The notes beneath the pieces were generated by a model. The model was not told where the DNA came from and searched no databases. It saw only the letters and a list, made by a program, of their open reading frames with translations. A stretch of 64,000 bases of DNA from Bacillus kwashiorkori (GTDB lineage Bacteria > Bacillota > Bacilli > Bacillales > Caldibacillaceae), in assembly GCF_001375515.1 (NCBI RefSeq), contig NZ_CTDX01000013.1:1-64000 (forward strand), read 5' to 3'. Position numbers and translations under genes: made by a program. This document shows positions 1 to 9,288 of this stretch, piece after piece (within the stretch, counting starts at the first letter, position 1; each line of letters opens with the position of its first letter).

Positions 1-125
1 AGTAGCAGAATATCTTAAAAAGCAAGCTTAGGCTAACGCCTACCGACATTCATCTCCCACTTACTCACTGGGCTACGCCCTTCTCGTTCCTTGAAGTGGG
101 AGTCTTCTGTCGGAAATCCGATAAA
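1..125 (-). mobile_element. End of an IS200/IS605-like element with several nested hairpins
   Basis: This non-coding stretch holds a series of perfect hairpins: positions 30-41 (AGGC/GCCT), 54-62 with 94-102 (CTCCCACTT/AAGTGGGAG), 70-80 (GGGC/GCCC) and 110-121 (TCGGA/TCCGA). A diverged copy of the same motif lies at about 14087-14145, directly against a tnpB remnant, which ties it to IS200/IS605-type elements. The string of stems suggests a structured RNA read on the minus strand, such as the leader or guide RNA of a TnpB or IscB element. Any associated ORF would lie outside the left edge. The family link rests on the second copy; the RNA role is inference. Confidence 0.55.
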
Positions 126-174
126 AAAAGTCATACATAATGTACCAAGGTCAAAACTAATATATTTCTAGAAA

Positions 175-879
175 TTAATTGCTTACAATCGAATGTTTTA
201 CCATTTCATCCTTTATTTCCCGTACCTTTAGCCAATCTAATTGTTCTTGGAAACTATTGTTAAAACGAACTGCTGAACCGATATGGATTTCTTCCACTCC
301 AGTTTCTGGGATGAAGGATGCCAAACTTTCCTTCGTAATTCCGTATCCAGCTAAAATTTTTACTGAAGACGCTTCGGCAAAATTGACTAGTTTTTTTAAT
401 TGAGAAGCGGATTCAGGTGCAGGCTTTTGCCCACCTGCAGTTAAAATGCGTTTCACATCACGATATTTCATTAATGTTCCGAGTGCGTCCAGTTGATTAG
501 ATACTTCATCAAATGCTCGGTGGAAAGTAATGTCCATTCCTGCAGCTGCGTGAATTAGTCGTTTTAAATTCTCTTCGTCTATCAATCCAGTACTAGTTAA
601 TGGTCCTATAACAATGCCGTTTTCCTTTGTTTTCCTAATGTATTCGATATCTTTGACCATTACTTTTATATCATCATCAGAATAACAGAAGGAGCGACTA
701 TGTGGTCGAACCATTACATTAACAGGTATCTTTACTGCATCCGTGACTGCTTCCACTAATCCTAAGCTAGGAGTTAACCCGCCTTCTGTCAATGCCGAAC
801 ATAATTCAAGACGATCTGCCCCGCCCTTCTCGGCAAAAATCGCATCCTCGACATTTGTTGCAATTACTTCTAGTAGCAT
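175..879 (-). CDS. cutC: CutC family protein
   Basis: This 234-residue protein matches the CutC family over its full length: an N-terminal LLEVIATNVEDA strand, the GGADRLELC motif (residues 19-27), a VMVRPHSRSF segment (residues 56-65) and a TAGGQKPA loop. CutC proteins fold as a TIM barrel. They were named for copper homeostasis, but the biochemical role is unsettled and copper binding by bacterial members is disputed. The start is supported by AAAAGGAGCGG seven bases upstream. A perfect TGATAAT half-site on the minus strand (953-959) resembles half of a Fur-family box; the other half is poor, so regulation by metal is only a suggestion. The gene stands alone, with a radical SAM gene 124 bp upstream on the same strand. 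Confidence 0.93.
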   Translation of the reverse strand: MLLEVIATNVEDAIFAEKGGADRLELCSALTEGGLTPSLGLVEAVTDAVKIPVNVMVRPHSRSFCYSDDDIKVMVKDIEYIRKTKENGIVIGPLTSTGLIDEENLKRLIHAAAGMDITFHRAFDEVSNQLDALGTLMKYRDVKRILTAGGQKPAPESASQLKKLVNFAEASSVKILAGYGITKESLASFIPETGVEEIHIGSAVRFNNSFQEQLDWLKVREIKDEMVKHSIVSN

Positions 880-1003
880 TGTCTAATCCGCTCCTTTTAA
901 AAACAATCCTTTTATCAACAGAATACTTTTTCTAACTTAAGCATGTTAAATTATTATCATTTTCATCCAAACTTTTAATTCTATTAATTCCACACACAAA
1001 ACA

Positions 1004-1879
1004 TTACGTACCAAACTTTTTCCGAAATCCGCACTTTCTACACAATTCTTCCACTGCCTCTCTTCGGGAAAAACCATTATATAAATTCGTTGCCCGTTCT
1101 CCTTCTACTATTTCGGAAAATTCCTTTTCATATATATTACCTAAATTAATTACTCCTTCACCATCCAAGCAACAAGGAATAACCGTCCCATCCACTAATA
1201 CTCCAGCTTGACTGCGTAGTCCATAACAAAAGCCTTTTCCATCATCTTCTGGAGCAGACAAACTCGGCCATTCAAATTCATGATCCATATTAATGTAAAT
1301 ATTATCCGCAATTTTTATTCCATCGCCTGGAACAACCTTTTCTTCCATTCGGTAAGGTAAGTTGAATTCCCTTTCAATTATTTCCAATGTTTTGCGATTT
1401 CGTTGTTTTTCTGCATTTGATAAATTATTTTTATCTAAATTCCATAGTCGAAATGAAACAATAACTCCACTTGCCTCAATTTCACGAACAAAACTTATAA
1501 TATTTGTTAAATATTCATCCCGATTTTCCATCGTTTCATTGCCATCAAAACTATGCAAGGAAAAATTTATTTGTCGTAACGCTTGTTTATCTAGCAATTT
1601 ATTAGCCCGTTTATTTATTAATGTTCCATTTGTAGTTATATTGACTTTAAAGCCTTTTTCTTCGCTAATTTTAAGAAACTCATCCATTTTTGGATGGAGC
1701 AAGGGCTCTCCTTTCACATGAAGATAAATATAATTCGTATGCGGTTTAATTTGATCTAATATATGACTAAACTCTTCCACTTTCATCAATCTTGCTTTTC
1801 GCTCTGTTGGCGGACAAAAACTACAAGAAAGATTACAAACACTTGTTATTTCTACATATACTTTTTTAAACTTTTTCAA
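1004..1879 (-). CDS. Radical SAM/SPASM-type protein
   Basis: This 291-residue protein has the radical SAM cluster-binding motif CxxxCxxC at Cys15, Cys19 and Cys22, followed by a GEPLLHP motif and an ITTNGTLI strand typical of the SAM barrel. A C-terminal Cys-rich region (CYG, a PCC pair near residue 236, and CRKC close to the end) matches a SPASM-type extension that binds auxiliary Fe-S clusters. Such proteins modify peptides or small molecules. No precursor peptide or other modification gene lies nearby, so the substrate is unknown. It is transcribed in the same direction as cutC but 124 bp away, probably as a separate unit. Confidence 0.85.
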   Translation of the reverse strand: MKKFKKVYVEITSVCNLSCSFCPPTERKARLMKVEEFSHILDQIKPHTNYIYLHVKGEPLLHPKMDEFLKISEEKGFKVNITTNGTLINKRANKLLDKQALRQINFSLHSFDGNETMENRDEYLTNIISFVREIEASGVIVSFRLWNLDKNNLSNAEKQRNRKTLEIIEREFNLPYRMEEKVVPGDGIKIADNIYINMDHEFEWPSLSAPEDDGKGFCYGLRSQAGVLVDGTVIPCCLDGEGVINLGNIYEKEFSEIVEGERATNLYNGFSRREAVEELCRKCGFRKKFGT

Positions 1880-1969
1880 TCATTCATCATCCTTGTCTTA
1901 CGCAACTTTACCCCATTCTTATCCTCATTTTACTCCTATATATGCGCAGATTATAGTTGCTTTTATTAA

Positions 1970-2004
1970 GGCTAAGTTAAATATTGCTGTTGATTTCCGT
2001 TTCA
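1970..2004 (+). repeat. Left-end fragment of a dispersed MITE-like repeat
   Basis: The sequence GGCTAAGTTAAA followed by TGTTGATTTCCGTTT matches the left ends of the repeats at 23411 and 24978. No matching right end is visible downstream, so this looks like a decayed or solo terminus. The surrounding 1880-2172 stretch holds no gene. Confidence 0.5.
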
Positions 2005-2172
2005 AATTTATTTGTGACTAAGCGAATCGACAGGAACTTCATCTTACTATAGAAATGGGAAAAGGGCACCTGACTATTTAATTAAGTCCCATCTCTTAAA
2101 TACTCTATTAAGGAACATAATACGTCAAAGTAATCAATCAAATAATAGAGGAAAAAATTGAAATTAACCGTC

Positions 2173-2985
2173 CTAACCAAGAGCAACATCTAGAACCATC
2201 ATAATTACAAACCCAATCATCACACTAATGGATGCTAGATCTTTATTGCCATTTTCTTGTGATCCGGGAATAACTTCTTCAGCAACAACAAAAATCATCG
2301 CACCTGCTGCAAAACTTAACGCATACGGTAAAATTGGCTCTATAAACGTAACCGCTAGCGCTCCCACAATTGCTGCAAATGGTTCCACTAATCCTGAGAT
2401 TTGACCGTAAAAAAAACTTTTTCCTACTGACATCCCATCTCTACGAAGCGGTAACGACACAGCGATCCCTTCAGGAAAATTTTGAAGGCCAATACCAAGC
2501 GCCAGTGCAATGGCACCAGCCAATGATGCGGAAGGTGAACCGGATGCCACAGCTCCAAAAGCAACCCCTACCGCTAATCCCTCAGGAATATTATGTAAAG
2601 TGATGGCAAGCACTAACAATGTACTCCGCTTTTTCTTTTGTGGATGGATTCCTTCTGCTTCTTCTATCGGCAAACTAGGATGCAGATGCGGCAATACTTT
2701 ATCGGTAGCCCAAAGAAAAAATCCTCCGAGTAAAAAGCCAACCGCTGCTGGTATCCAACTCGGAGTGGATGTTTCTTCTGCCATTTCAATAGATGGTTGC
2801 AATAATGACCAAAAACTTGCTGCAATCATTACTCCACCAGCAAAACCTAGCATACTATCTAAAAATCTTTGGTTCACTTTCTTCGTTGTAAATACGACAG
2901 CTGCCCCTGCCGCAGTCATAACATAAGTAAAAAGACAAGCAATTAATGCTTGTACAATCGGATTTAAGCTATTAAAAAATTCCAT
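2173..2985 (-). CDS. ZIP family divalent metal transporter
   Basis: This 270-residue, roughly eight-helix membrane protein belongs to the ZIP (ZupT/GufA-like) family. Helix 4 carries HNIPEG (His131, Asn132, Glu135) and helix 5 carries QNFPEG (Asn169, Glu172), the residues that line the binuclear metal site. A His-containing loop between helices 3 and 4 (around residues 99-115) is typical. Members import zinc, iron, manganese or other divalent cations; the actual metal cannot be read from the sequence. No clear Fur/Zur-type box was seen in the promoter region. The gene is divergent from the two-component system to the right, across a 534-bp gap. Confidence 0.9.
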   Translation of the reverse strand: MEFFNSLNPIVQALIACLFTYVMTAAGAAVVFTTKKVNQRFLDSMLGFAGGVMIAASFWSLLQPSIEMAEETSTPSWIPAAVGFLLGGFFLWATDKVLPHLHPSLPIEEAEGIHPQKKKRSTLLVLAITLHNIPEGLAVGVAFGAVASGSPSASLAGAIALALGIGLQNFPEGIAVSLPLRRDGMSVGKSFFYGQISGLVEPFAAIVGALAVTFIEPILPYALSFAAGAMIFVVAEEVIPGSQENGNKDLASISVMIGFVIMMVLDVALG

Positions 2986-3519
2986 TCATCTCACCCTTTT
3001 TTTGGAAAATACCTTCCTATATACACGATATTACTTTCTCTTCATTTCGTCTAGTGTTTGCTTTTTATTGGAAATCATTCACCATTCCATGTCAATTTCT
3101 CCGTAATGTCTCTTACAACACTTTTTAGCAGCAACATTATATTGGGATTTTCTCAACAAAATGTTTCTTATAACATATAAGAGATATTTCAAGTTAGTTT
3201 TTACCAAGCGAATCCTTACAATTGGCCAACAATCAATATTCACCCACTCTAAACTTTAGCTGACATAAGTTAAAGAAGTTTGCGATAATGCAAAATCCAA
3301 TCTTTCTCTTTATAATGAATATAAATGAAGCAACGGAGCACTGATTTTACAGAATCAGGGAGAAATCAATGGGATTACTTTTCCAATTCTTAGGGGAACA
3401 GAGTTAGTCAATTCAAAATTGATACGTAAATTGATAACTTTATTAATAGGATTTGCATTCCTATAGTTTTTTCAAACGGTAATTTTACTTTTAAAAATTC
3501 GCACATTTGGGGGAACAAA
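2986..3519. other. Intergenic region between divergent ZIP and response-regulator genes
   Basis: No gene is visible. The right part holds the probable promoter region of the two-component operon, including a direct repeat listed separately. A hairpin-like ACTGATTTTACAGAATCAG stretch lies near 3340-3360. Nothing else recognisable was seen. Confidence 0.5.
3416..3436 (+). promoter_or_regulatory. Direct repeat, candidate response-regulator site
   Basis: AAATTGATA occurs twice, at 3416-3424 and 3428-3436, a 12-bp period about 85 bp before the response regulator start. OmpR-family regulators often bind tandem half-sites 10-12 bp apart, so autoregulation is plausible. Binding is inferred only from spacing and position. 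Confidence 0.3.
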
Positions 3520-4224
3520 ATGACTAAACATTCAATCTTAGTTGTAGAAGATGAAGAAAAAATATTACGGTTGCTGGAGCTAGAGTTAGAATATGAAGGA
3601 TATATAGTAGGAAAAGCGGCGGATGGAATTGAGGCCCTTGAAGCTTATCGCAACAAGCAATGGGACTTAATTTTACTAGATGTCATGCTTCCAGGAATTA
3701 GTGGCATTGAACTTTTAAGAAGAATTCGTTCTAACGATCCATACACGCCAATCATTCTCCTTACTGCAAAAAGCTCAGTAGAAGACAAAGTTTCTGGACT
3801 CGATCTTGGGGCAAATGACTATATTACAAAACCGTTTGTAATTGAAGAACTACTAGCTAGAATTCGCGCCAATCTTCGTCTTCATGCTATTTCTCCAAGT
3901 GAAAAGAATGAAATAGACGAAGACTGGTTAATGATGGCCAATTTAAAAATGAATGAAAAATCTCGCGAAGTATTTCTTCATAACCAATCCATTGACTTAA
4001 CACGAAGAGAATTTGATCTATTATTATACTTACTGAAAAATAAACAACAAGTATTAACGAGAGAACAAATATTAGATGCTGTTTGGGGTTTTGATTTTTA
4101 CGGTGATACGAATGTTGTTGATGTCTATATTCGATATTTACGAAAAAAACTCGATACTAGTAATCATCCTTCCCTAATTCACACTGTCCGTGGGGTAGGT
4201 TACGTCATAAAGGAGACGAAATGA
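3520..4224 (+). CDS. OmpR-family response regulator (YkoG-like)
   Basis: This 234-residue regulator has a receiver domain (residues about 4-118) with acidic pocket Glu10/Asp11, phospho-acceptor Asp54, Thr82 and Lys104. The C-terminal winged-helix domain (about 130-232) carries the TRREFDLLLYLL and RGVGYVI signatures. Its stop overlaps the histidine kinase start by 4 bp (ATGA), so the two are translationally coupled. The downstream genes encode PepSY-domain proteins, the same neighbourhood as B. subtilis ykoG-ykoH-ykoI/ykoJ, which suggests an orthologous system. The signal is unknown. GGGGGA lies upstream of the ATG. Confidence 0.92.
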   Translation: MTKHSILVVEDEEKILRLLELELEYEGYIVGKAADGIEALEAYRNKQWDLILLDVMLPGISGIELLRRIRSNDPYTPIILLTAKSSVEDKVSGLDLGANDYITKPFVIEELLARIRANLRLHAISPSEKNEIDEDWLMMANLKMNEKSREVFLHNQSIDLTRREFDLLLYLLKNKQQVLTREQILDAVWGFDFYGDTNVVDVYIRYLRKKLDTSNHPSLIHTVRGVGYVIKETK

Positions 4225-5576
4225 AACTAAAAAATAAAATAAACTTATATACATCCGTTTTCTTTATCAGTCTCGTTATTTTAATAAACATCTCCATTTA
4301 TTTTTTATTTAAAAATTTGATGGTTCAATCAGAAATTGCTACTACGGAACAGGAAATGATGAGTATCGCTACAGGAGTGGCAGAATCTCTTGGTGAAATT
4401 CCTTCCAATGAATTATTAAGAGCTTACGTCCCAGTTGACGGGATGATTCGAATAGTTGTGCCAACGAATAAATCGGATACTACAGTTACAGCCGCTGACA
4501 AAGACTTTTTACGTAATGTGAAAGAAGTATTTTACAATAAAGAAATAAAAGAGCCGATGATTGTAGACAAAGAAAATTATTACTTCTTTTCCATTCCGAT
4601 TATCCAACAAGATGGAAACTTGGCAAGTTTGCAAGTAATGAAAAGCATTCAAACCCCATATGAGCAAATTAAAGTGCTAAGGGTAATTTTATTTTCTGTA
4701 ACATTGATTATCATGATTCCGATATTTATATCAAGCAGGATATTAAGTACGATTATAACAAAGCCAATAACTTCCCTAACAAAAACGATGTCAGAGATAA
4801 CAGAAAGCGGGAAATTCAAACGTATTTCATTAGAAAAGAATTCTAGTCAAGAACTTTATCAAATGGGTGATACTTTTAATCATATGATTGATTTGTTAGA
4901 GGCGAATTTTAAAAAGCAGGAACAATTTATCGGGAATGCATCCCATGAATTGAAAACACCATTAACCGTTATTGAGAGCTATGCAAGTCTCTTAAAACGG
5001 CGCGGTAGCACTGACCAAGCTATTTTCCAAGAATCTGTCGAAGCCATCCATTCGGAAGCTATCCGTATGAGGGAGATGACAGAACAATTGCTCATGCTAG
5101 CAAAAGCCAATGAAAATTGGAAAATCGAACTAACGATTATTTCCTTAACAGATGTATTGCACAAAACTGTACATACACTCCAAAATTCGTATCGTCGAGA
5201 AATACAACTAAATATATTAGAAAATATTGAAGTGGAAACAGATGAACAGAAATTCAAACAATTATTGTACATTTTAATGGAAAACGCTATTAAATATAGC
5301 CAAGAAAAAATTAATATAGAGGTCGGACTAAAAAATCATCAACCGTATATATCGATTATGGACCGCGGTGTAGGAATCCCTAAAGAAGATATTCCAAAAA
5401 TATTTGATCGGTTTTATCGGGTAGACGAAGCTAGGACGAGAAAAACTGGTGGCACTGGACTAGGACTGTCACTAGCTAAAGAAATTGCTGTCGCCATCAA
5501 TGCAGACATACAAGTAGAAAGTACGGTCGGAATCGGAACAAATATCACGGTACTTTTACACACTCCTGCCTTATAA
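4221..5576 (+). CDS. Sensor histidine kinase (YkoH-like)
   Basis: This 451-residue membrane kinase has TM1 (about 12-31), an extracytoplasmic sensor segment of about 120 residues, TM2 (about 153-171), a HAMP linker (172-228) and the HisKA motif SHELKTPLTV with phospho-acceptor His242. The ATPase domain follows, with N-box MENAIKYS, G1 DRGVGIP and G2 GGTGLGLSL. It should phosphorylate the overlapping response regulator. Two secreted PepSY proteins follow on the same strand. In several systems PepSY domains act outside the membrane as inhibitors or modulators, so they may feed back on this kinase; that is inference. Confidence 0.92.
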   Translation: MKLKNKINLYTSVFFISLVILINISIYFLFKNLMVQSEIATTEQEMMSIATGVAESLGEIPSNELLRAYVPVDGMIRIVVPTNKSDTTVTAADKDFLRNVKEVFYNKEIKEPMIVDKENYYFFSIPIIQQDGNLASLQVMKSIQTPYEQIKVLRVILFSVTLIIMIPIFISSRILSTIITKPITSLTKTMSEITESGKFKRISLEKNSSQELYQMGDTFNHMIDLLEANFKKQEQFIGNASHELKTPLTVIESYASLLKRRGSTDQAIFQESVEAIHSEAIRMREMTEQLLMLAKANENWKIELTIISLTDVLHKTVHTLQNSYRREIQLNILENIEVETDEQKFKQLLYILMENAIKYSQEKINIEVGLKNHQPYISIMDRGVGIPKEDIPKIFDRFYRVDEARTRKTGGTGLGLSLAKEIAVAINADIQVESTVGIGTNITVLLHTPAL

Positions 5577-5722
5577 AAAGAATTCGAACAGTAGCAGCCG
5601 CGACTCTTTAGACTCCTAACTGTTCTATAAAAAAATGTACTTTCTCATCGTATTTTAATTTTTATATGCCAAAATTAGAAAAAGCGGTGAACGACTATGT
5701 ATGAAGCCTTGGAGGTGTAACG

Positions 5723-6469
5723 GTGAAAAAATTTGTCTCTATTCCAATAATTGCAACACTGATTGCTGCTGTCATTATCATTTTTCTAGTATTCCAATGG
5801 CTAGATCCTTCAGATGAAAAAAGCATTTTTTCTGAAGAAGCAGCGATTAATAGTGTTATGAAACTATACGGTGGCGAAGTGTTAGCTTCTAATATTGAAA
5901 GTGACCAATTTATTATCGAATTAGAAAGGGATAGCGGGATATACGAAGTTATTTTAAACACAAATACGAATGAAATTGTCTCCATCAAACAAATGGAACT
6001 GCTGGAAAAAGAAGACCAACAAGCTAATAATACTCCCACTCAACAGGAAACAAATGAAGAGAATGAACCTACTATTTTAACGAAAAATGCGGTAGAAAAA
6101 ATTGTTAAAGGCATGTCTAACGGAAAAATTAAATCAATTATATTCAAACAAAACAACAACACACCTTATTATCTCATTATTGTTCTGGAAAAAGATGGAG
6201 TATCGAAATTTACCATTGATGCAATAACTGGGAACATAATTGACCAATTTACAGAAAGAGATAAGCCAAGTAAAATTATCACAGAAAAGCAAGCAGCAAA
6301 CATCGCTTTGAACTATATTAATGGGGAAATTGATGATATTGATTTAGAAAAAGACAATAATAAATCATACTACTTAGTAGAACTGGAAACACTGGACGAA
6401 CGAGAAGTGATTATCCAAATTCATGCTTTGACAGGAGAAATCCTCTCTGTTACTTGGGATGATGATTAA
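5723..6469 (+). CDS. Membrane-anchored protein with three PepSY domains
   Basis: This 248-residue protein has an N-terminal transmembrane anchor (residues about 6-24) and then three PepSY-like repeats: about 37-93, 114-168 and 178-245. Each ends in the typical D/N-x-x-T-G-E/N-I turn (NTNTNEIV, DAITGNII, HALTGEIL). An acidic, Asn/Gln-rich linker separates repeats 1 and 2. The protein ends in Trp-Asp-Asp-Asp, similar to the end of the next gene's product. GGAGGTG precedes the GTG start. It lies 146 bp after the kinase gene and is closed by a strong terminator. A role with the upstream kinase is inferred from the B. subtilis ykoGH/ykoIJ context. Confidence 0.8.
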   Translation: MKKFVSIPIIATLIAAVIIIFLVFQWLDPSDEKSIFSEEAAINSVMKLYGGEVLASNIESDQFIIELERDSGIYEVILNTNTNEIVSIKQMELLEKEDQQANNTPTQQETNEENEPTILTKNAVEKIVKGMSNGKIKSIIFKQNNNTPYYLIIVLEKDGVSKFTIDAITGNIIDQFTERDKPSKIITEKQAANIALNYINGEIDDIDLEKDNNKSYYLVELETLDEREVIIQIHALTGEILSVTWDDD

Positions 6470-6477
6470 TTTGCACA

Positions 6478-6519
6478 GAAGCTTAGAATAATACAATTTA
6501 TTATTTTAGGCTTCTTTTT
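6478..6519 (+). terminator. Rho-independent terminator after the first PepSY gene
   Basis: A GAAGC.TA...TA.GCTTC stem-loop with an A/T-rich upper stem is followed by TTTTT. Confidence 0.8.
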
Positions 6520-6616
6520 ATTATTTTCTCATCAATTTTTAATCTTCTCCTCCCTATCCTCTCATTTTCCATATGTAAGATTATCATTGAAAATACATGA
6601 CAGGAGGAATTTTATA

Positions 6617-7405
6617 ATGAGCAAAAAAACTATCATTGGAATCATTACTGCTGCTGCAGTGCTAGGAGGTGCTTTAGTTGTTGGTGCAAGCTCAAACAAT
6701 CCAAAGACAAGCGAATTTATACAAAATGTTAACTCCCAACCAATCATTTCCTCGGAAATGGCAAAAGAGATCGCATTGGATGAAGTCCAAGGGACAATTG
6801 ATAGTGTGGAATTGGACGATGAAATGTATAAACAAGTATATGAAGTAGAAGTGAATACGTCGGATAAGGAAATAGAAATGAAAATTGATGCGAAATCTGG
6901 AGAAATAATAAAAAAAGAAATAGATGATGATATAGTAACGACTAACAACAAATCATCTAGCATCATTTCTGTAGAACAAGCAATCAAAATAGCCGAAAAG
7001 AAAACTGGGGCTAAAGTGAAATCTATTGAAAAAGATTATGATGATGGCAAAATTGAATACGAAATTGAGTTAATGAATGAAAAAGGTCAAGAAATTGAAA
7101 TGACAATAAATGCTCGTACAGGTAAAATTAGTGAATTAGAGTATGATGATAACGATGAAAAATTAGTCTCCAATGTAAAAACTTCCAAACACATCTCGAT
7201 TCAAGAAGCAAGAAATATCGCTGAAGCAAAAACTGGGGCTAAAGTGAAATCTATTGAAAAAGAATGGGATGACGGTCGATACGAATATGATATGGAATTA
7301 GTAAATGCTAAAGGACAAGAAATCGAAATAACGATGGATGCTACAACAGGAAAGATCCTTAAATTCGACATGGATGATGCTGATGACGATGAGTGGGATG
7401 ATTAA
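6617..7405 (+). CDS. Secreted or anchored protein with three PepSY domains
   Basis: This 262-residue protein starts with a signal peptide or anchor (residues 1-25) and has three PepSY repeats (about 38-100, 110-178 and 188-252). The chosen ATG has AGGAGG nine bases upstream; an ATG 30 bp earlier has no such site. Repeats 2 and 3 share KTGAKVKSIEK, encoded by a stretch of about 33 identical bases near 7001 and 7231, which shows a recent internal duplication. The C-terminus is very acidic and ends DDEWDD. It resembles YkoI-type PepSY proteins but with more repeats. It sits between two terminators, so it probably has its own promoter. Confidence 0.82.
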   Translation: MSKKTIIGIITAAAVLGGALVVGASSNNPKTSEFIQNVNSQPIISSEMAKEIALDEVQGTIDSVELDDEMYKQVYEVEVNTSDKEIEMKIDAKSGEIIKKEIDDDIVTTNNKSSSIISVEQAIKIAEKKTGAKVKSIEKDYDDGKIEYEIELMNEKGQEIEMTINARTGKISELEYDDNDEKLVSNVKTSKHISIQEARNIAEAKTGAKVKSIEKEWDDGRYEYDMELVNAKGQEIEITMDATTGKILKFDMDDADDDEWDD

Positions 7406-7475
7406 TAAAGCTCCCCTCCATTTAAGCAAAAAACCTTTAATGTGGAACAATTACTAAAAATAAAAGAAAGTGGAA

Positions 7476-7531
7476 TCTAAACTGTGTAAGTAGAAAAGCG
7501 TATCGCTTCTGCTTACCAGTTTAGATTTTTT
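7476..7531 (+). terminator. Rho-independent terminator after the second PepSY gene
   Basis: A long stem TCTAAACTG-GTAAG-AGAA / TTCT-CTTAC-CAGTTTAGA is followed by TTTTTTA. It separates the gene from the convergent CPBP gene. Confidence 0.85.
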
Positions 7532-7584
7532 ATTTTGCTCTACAATGTAGGTGTATAGAAATGGAAGAAACGTGAAATATTTCG

Positions 7585-8289
7585 TCATATATAATTCACT
7601 ACTTTATTAATAAAATTTATCATTTTGCCAAATGGAAATGTAAAACTAATGAAATTCCATAATGCATGAATTACTATTACTATTAGCAGATTACCTGTAA
7701 TTACATAGACTACTCCAAAGAAGATACCAAATAGCCCAGTGCTAATAACACTCTTCCAGCCTCCATCAAGGATATGAATGAAACCAAAAAAAAGGGAGGA
7801 AACCCAAATCGCCAAAAAAGTGGAATCAGTTACATACTCGATTCTCCCTAAAACATAGTAGCGGAAAACCAACTCTTCAACTATCCCTGCACAAGCTGAA
7901 ATAATAAAGGCACCGACATATTTTAAGTTACCTTTGAACATCTCGTCCTCTGGTTTAGAAAACTCCATTTCAGGCAGTGGTGTATTCTTTTTCTTTCTGA
8001 CATATAGCTCTACAAATATAACAGCCAACAAGATTAAGGTAATGGAAAGTATAATTAGGACAGCTTGCAAGAAACCCGTCCAATTGAAGCTAATTGGAAT
8101 AGGAACAACTATCCCAAAGAACTCCCGCTCTAACCATAATACACTCACAAGTAAAAATCCCAATAAGAAGAAGTAAACAAGCCATTGAATGATTGATTCT
8201 CGATTTTTATATCTATAGAATAACTTCCTTAATACAATATCTATTCCAATTATTAATGCACATAGTATAGTTAAGTTTAATATAATCAT
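7585..8289 (-). CDS. CPBP family intramembrane metalloprotease
   Basis: This 234-residue membrane protein has about six to seven helices and the three CPBP (Abi/CAAX protease-like) motifs: VEELVFRYY (Glu138, Glu139, Arg143), FGFIH (His172) and IHALWNF (His208, Asn212). These residues form the glutamate protease active site in Rce1-type enzymes. Bacterial members act in peptide processing, bacteriocin immunity or regulated proteolysis. No bacteriocin gene is adjacent, so the substrate is unknown. It stands alone, convergent with the PepSY gene. Confidence 0.87.
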   Translation of the reverse strand: MIILNLTILCALIIGIDIVLRKLFYRYKNRESIIQWLVYFFLLGFLLVSVLWLEREFFGIVVPIPISFNWTGFLQAVLIILSITLILLAVIFVELYVRKKKNTPLPEMEFSKPEDEMFKGNLKYVGAFIISACAGIVEELVFRYYVLGRIEYVTDSTFLAIWVSSLFFGFIHILDGGWKSVISTGLFGIFFGVVYVITGNLLIVIVIHALWNFISFTFPFGKMINFINKVVNYI

Positions 8290-8919
8290 AGTGCTTCTCC
8301 TTATTTATAATATTAGACTCTGTTTCTCTTCTGTTATTGGATAAACTACGATCACATATCTTCACCGAATTGCATTAATAAAACAGGAAAAATCTTGATA
8401 GAAATATCGCAGTGTTCTTTTGGTGTGGTTGTTTTTAACAAAAACTCCCTCTTCCAAAAAGAGAAATTATTACATAAATCTACGAATTACTTTTTGTTAT
8501 GTTTCAAACTTCAATAATTTTTTATTATAAGGTTCTTAACTCTCTACTATTGTATTGTTACTTCGGGCAATAGGTGTTCCTCTGTTTACAATTGACTTTT
8601 GGCTGGCCCTATTCACATTTAAAAACGTTGATATATCAACGTTGGTGATTTTTTCTTTTTTGGACAGTAACTTACAATTATTCAAGAAATTAATTTCCAA
8701 CATATCTTTGGCACTATAATTCAGAAAAAAATGTAAAACAAATCTCCCTCTTTCCTCCTATTCCACTCTTTTACAAAACCATTTCGATATATTATTTTTG
8801 GATTAAAACTATATGACTTTTGGCTTATTTACTACATTTACCTCTTAACTAATTTTCCAAACCATGTATAATTAAAAAGTAATAGGGGGTCTATTCTTAA
8901 ATAAGAGGAGGAATTTAGT
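8290..8919. other. Long intergenic region with a perfect 20-bp palindrome
   Basis: No convincing gene is present. AACGTTGATA/TATCAACGTT at 8624-8643 is a perfect palindrome with no loop. It is followed by GGTGATTTTTTCTTTTTT, so it could be an operator or part of a terminator-like structure. The right end carries the promoter region and AGGAGGAAT site of the next gene. The rest is A/T-rich and unremarkable. Confidence 0.5.
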
Positions 8920-9288
8920 TTGATAGAATGGACTATTGGCAGTTTAATTATCATTTCGGCAATATTATTAATAGTCTCCGTCATTAGAACACAATATACA
9001 TCAAAAGCAGCAGAAGAGAGAATTGACCTCGCGCATATTTCTCTACTAGAAGAAATAAAACAATTGAAACAATCCATTCAAAACTTAGAATTGGATTATG
9101 AAATCATTATTAATGAAGCTGGAGTACAACTTTCTAACGAAGAGAAACTATTAAAACGGGATGTTTTAGATTTATATAGACGCGGTTATTCTATCGAGAA
9201 TATTGCGGAAGCAAAAGAAGTTTCTTTGCAAGAAATTGAGAACTTTTTAGCCCCTTTTATTAATGAAGGGAGTTCGCCCAATGTTTAA
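8920..9288 (+). CDS. Membrane-anchored DUF6115-like protein
   Basis: This 122-residue protein has an N-terminal transmembrane helix (about 5-23), a coiled-coil stretch (about 32-62) and a C-terminal helix-turn-helix-like segment (LYRRGYSIENIAEAKEVS, about 87-104). The layout recalls the DUF6115 family, which includes SwrB (YlxL) of B. subtilis, a swarming and flagellar assembly factor, but this gene is not in a flagellar operon. It uses a TTG start with AGGAGGAAT upstream. It overlaps the next gene by 8 bp, so the two are probably co-translated. A specific function is not claimed. Confidence 0.7.
   Translation: MIEWTIGSLIIISAILLIVSVIRTQYTSKAAEERIDLAHISLLEEIKQLKQSIQNLELDYEIIINEAGVQLSNEEKLLKRDVLDLYRRGYSIENIAEAKEVSLQEIENFLAPFINEGSSPNV

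Noticed and set aside
953..959. Fur-type half-site upstream of cutC
   Set aside because: Only one half matches well, so it is not listed as a regulatory feature.
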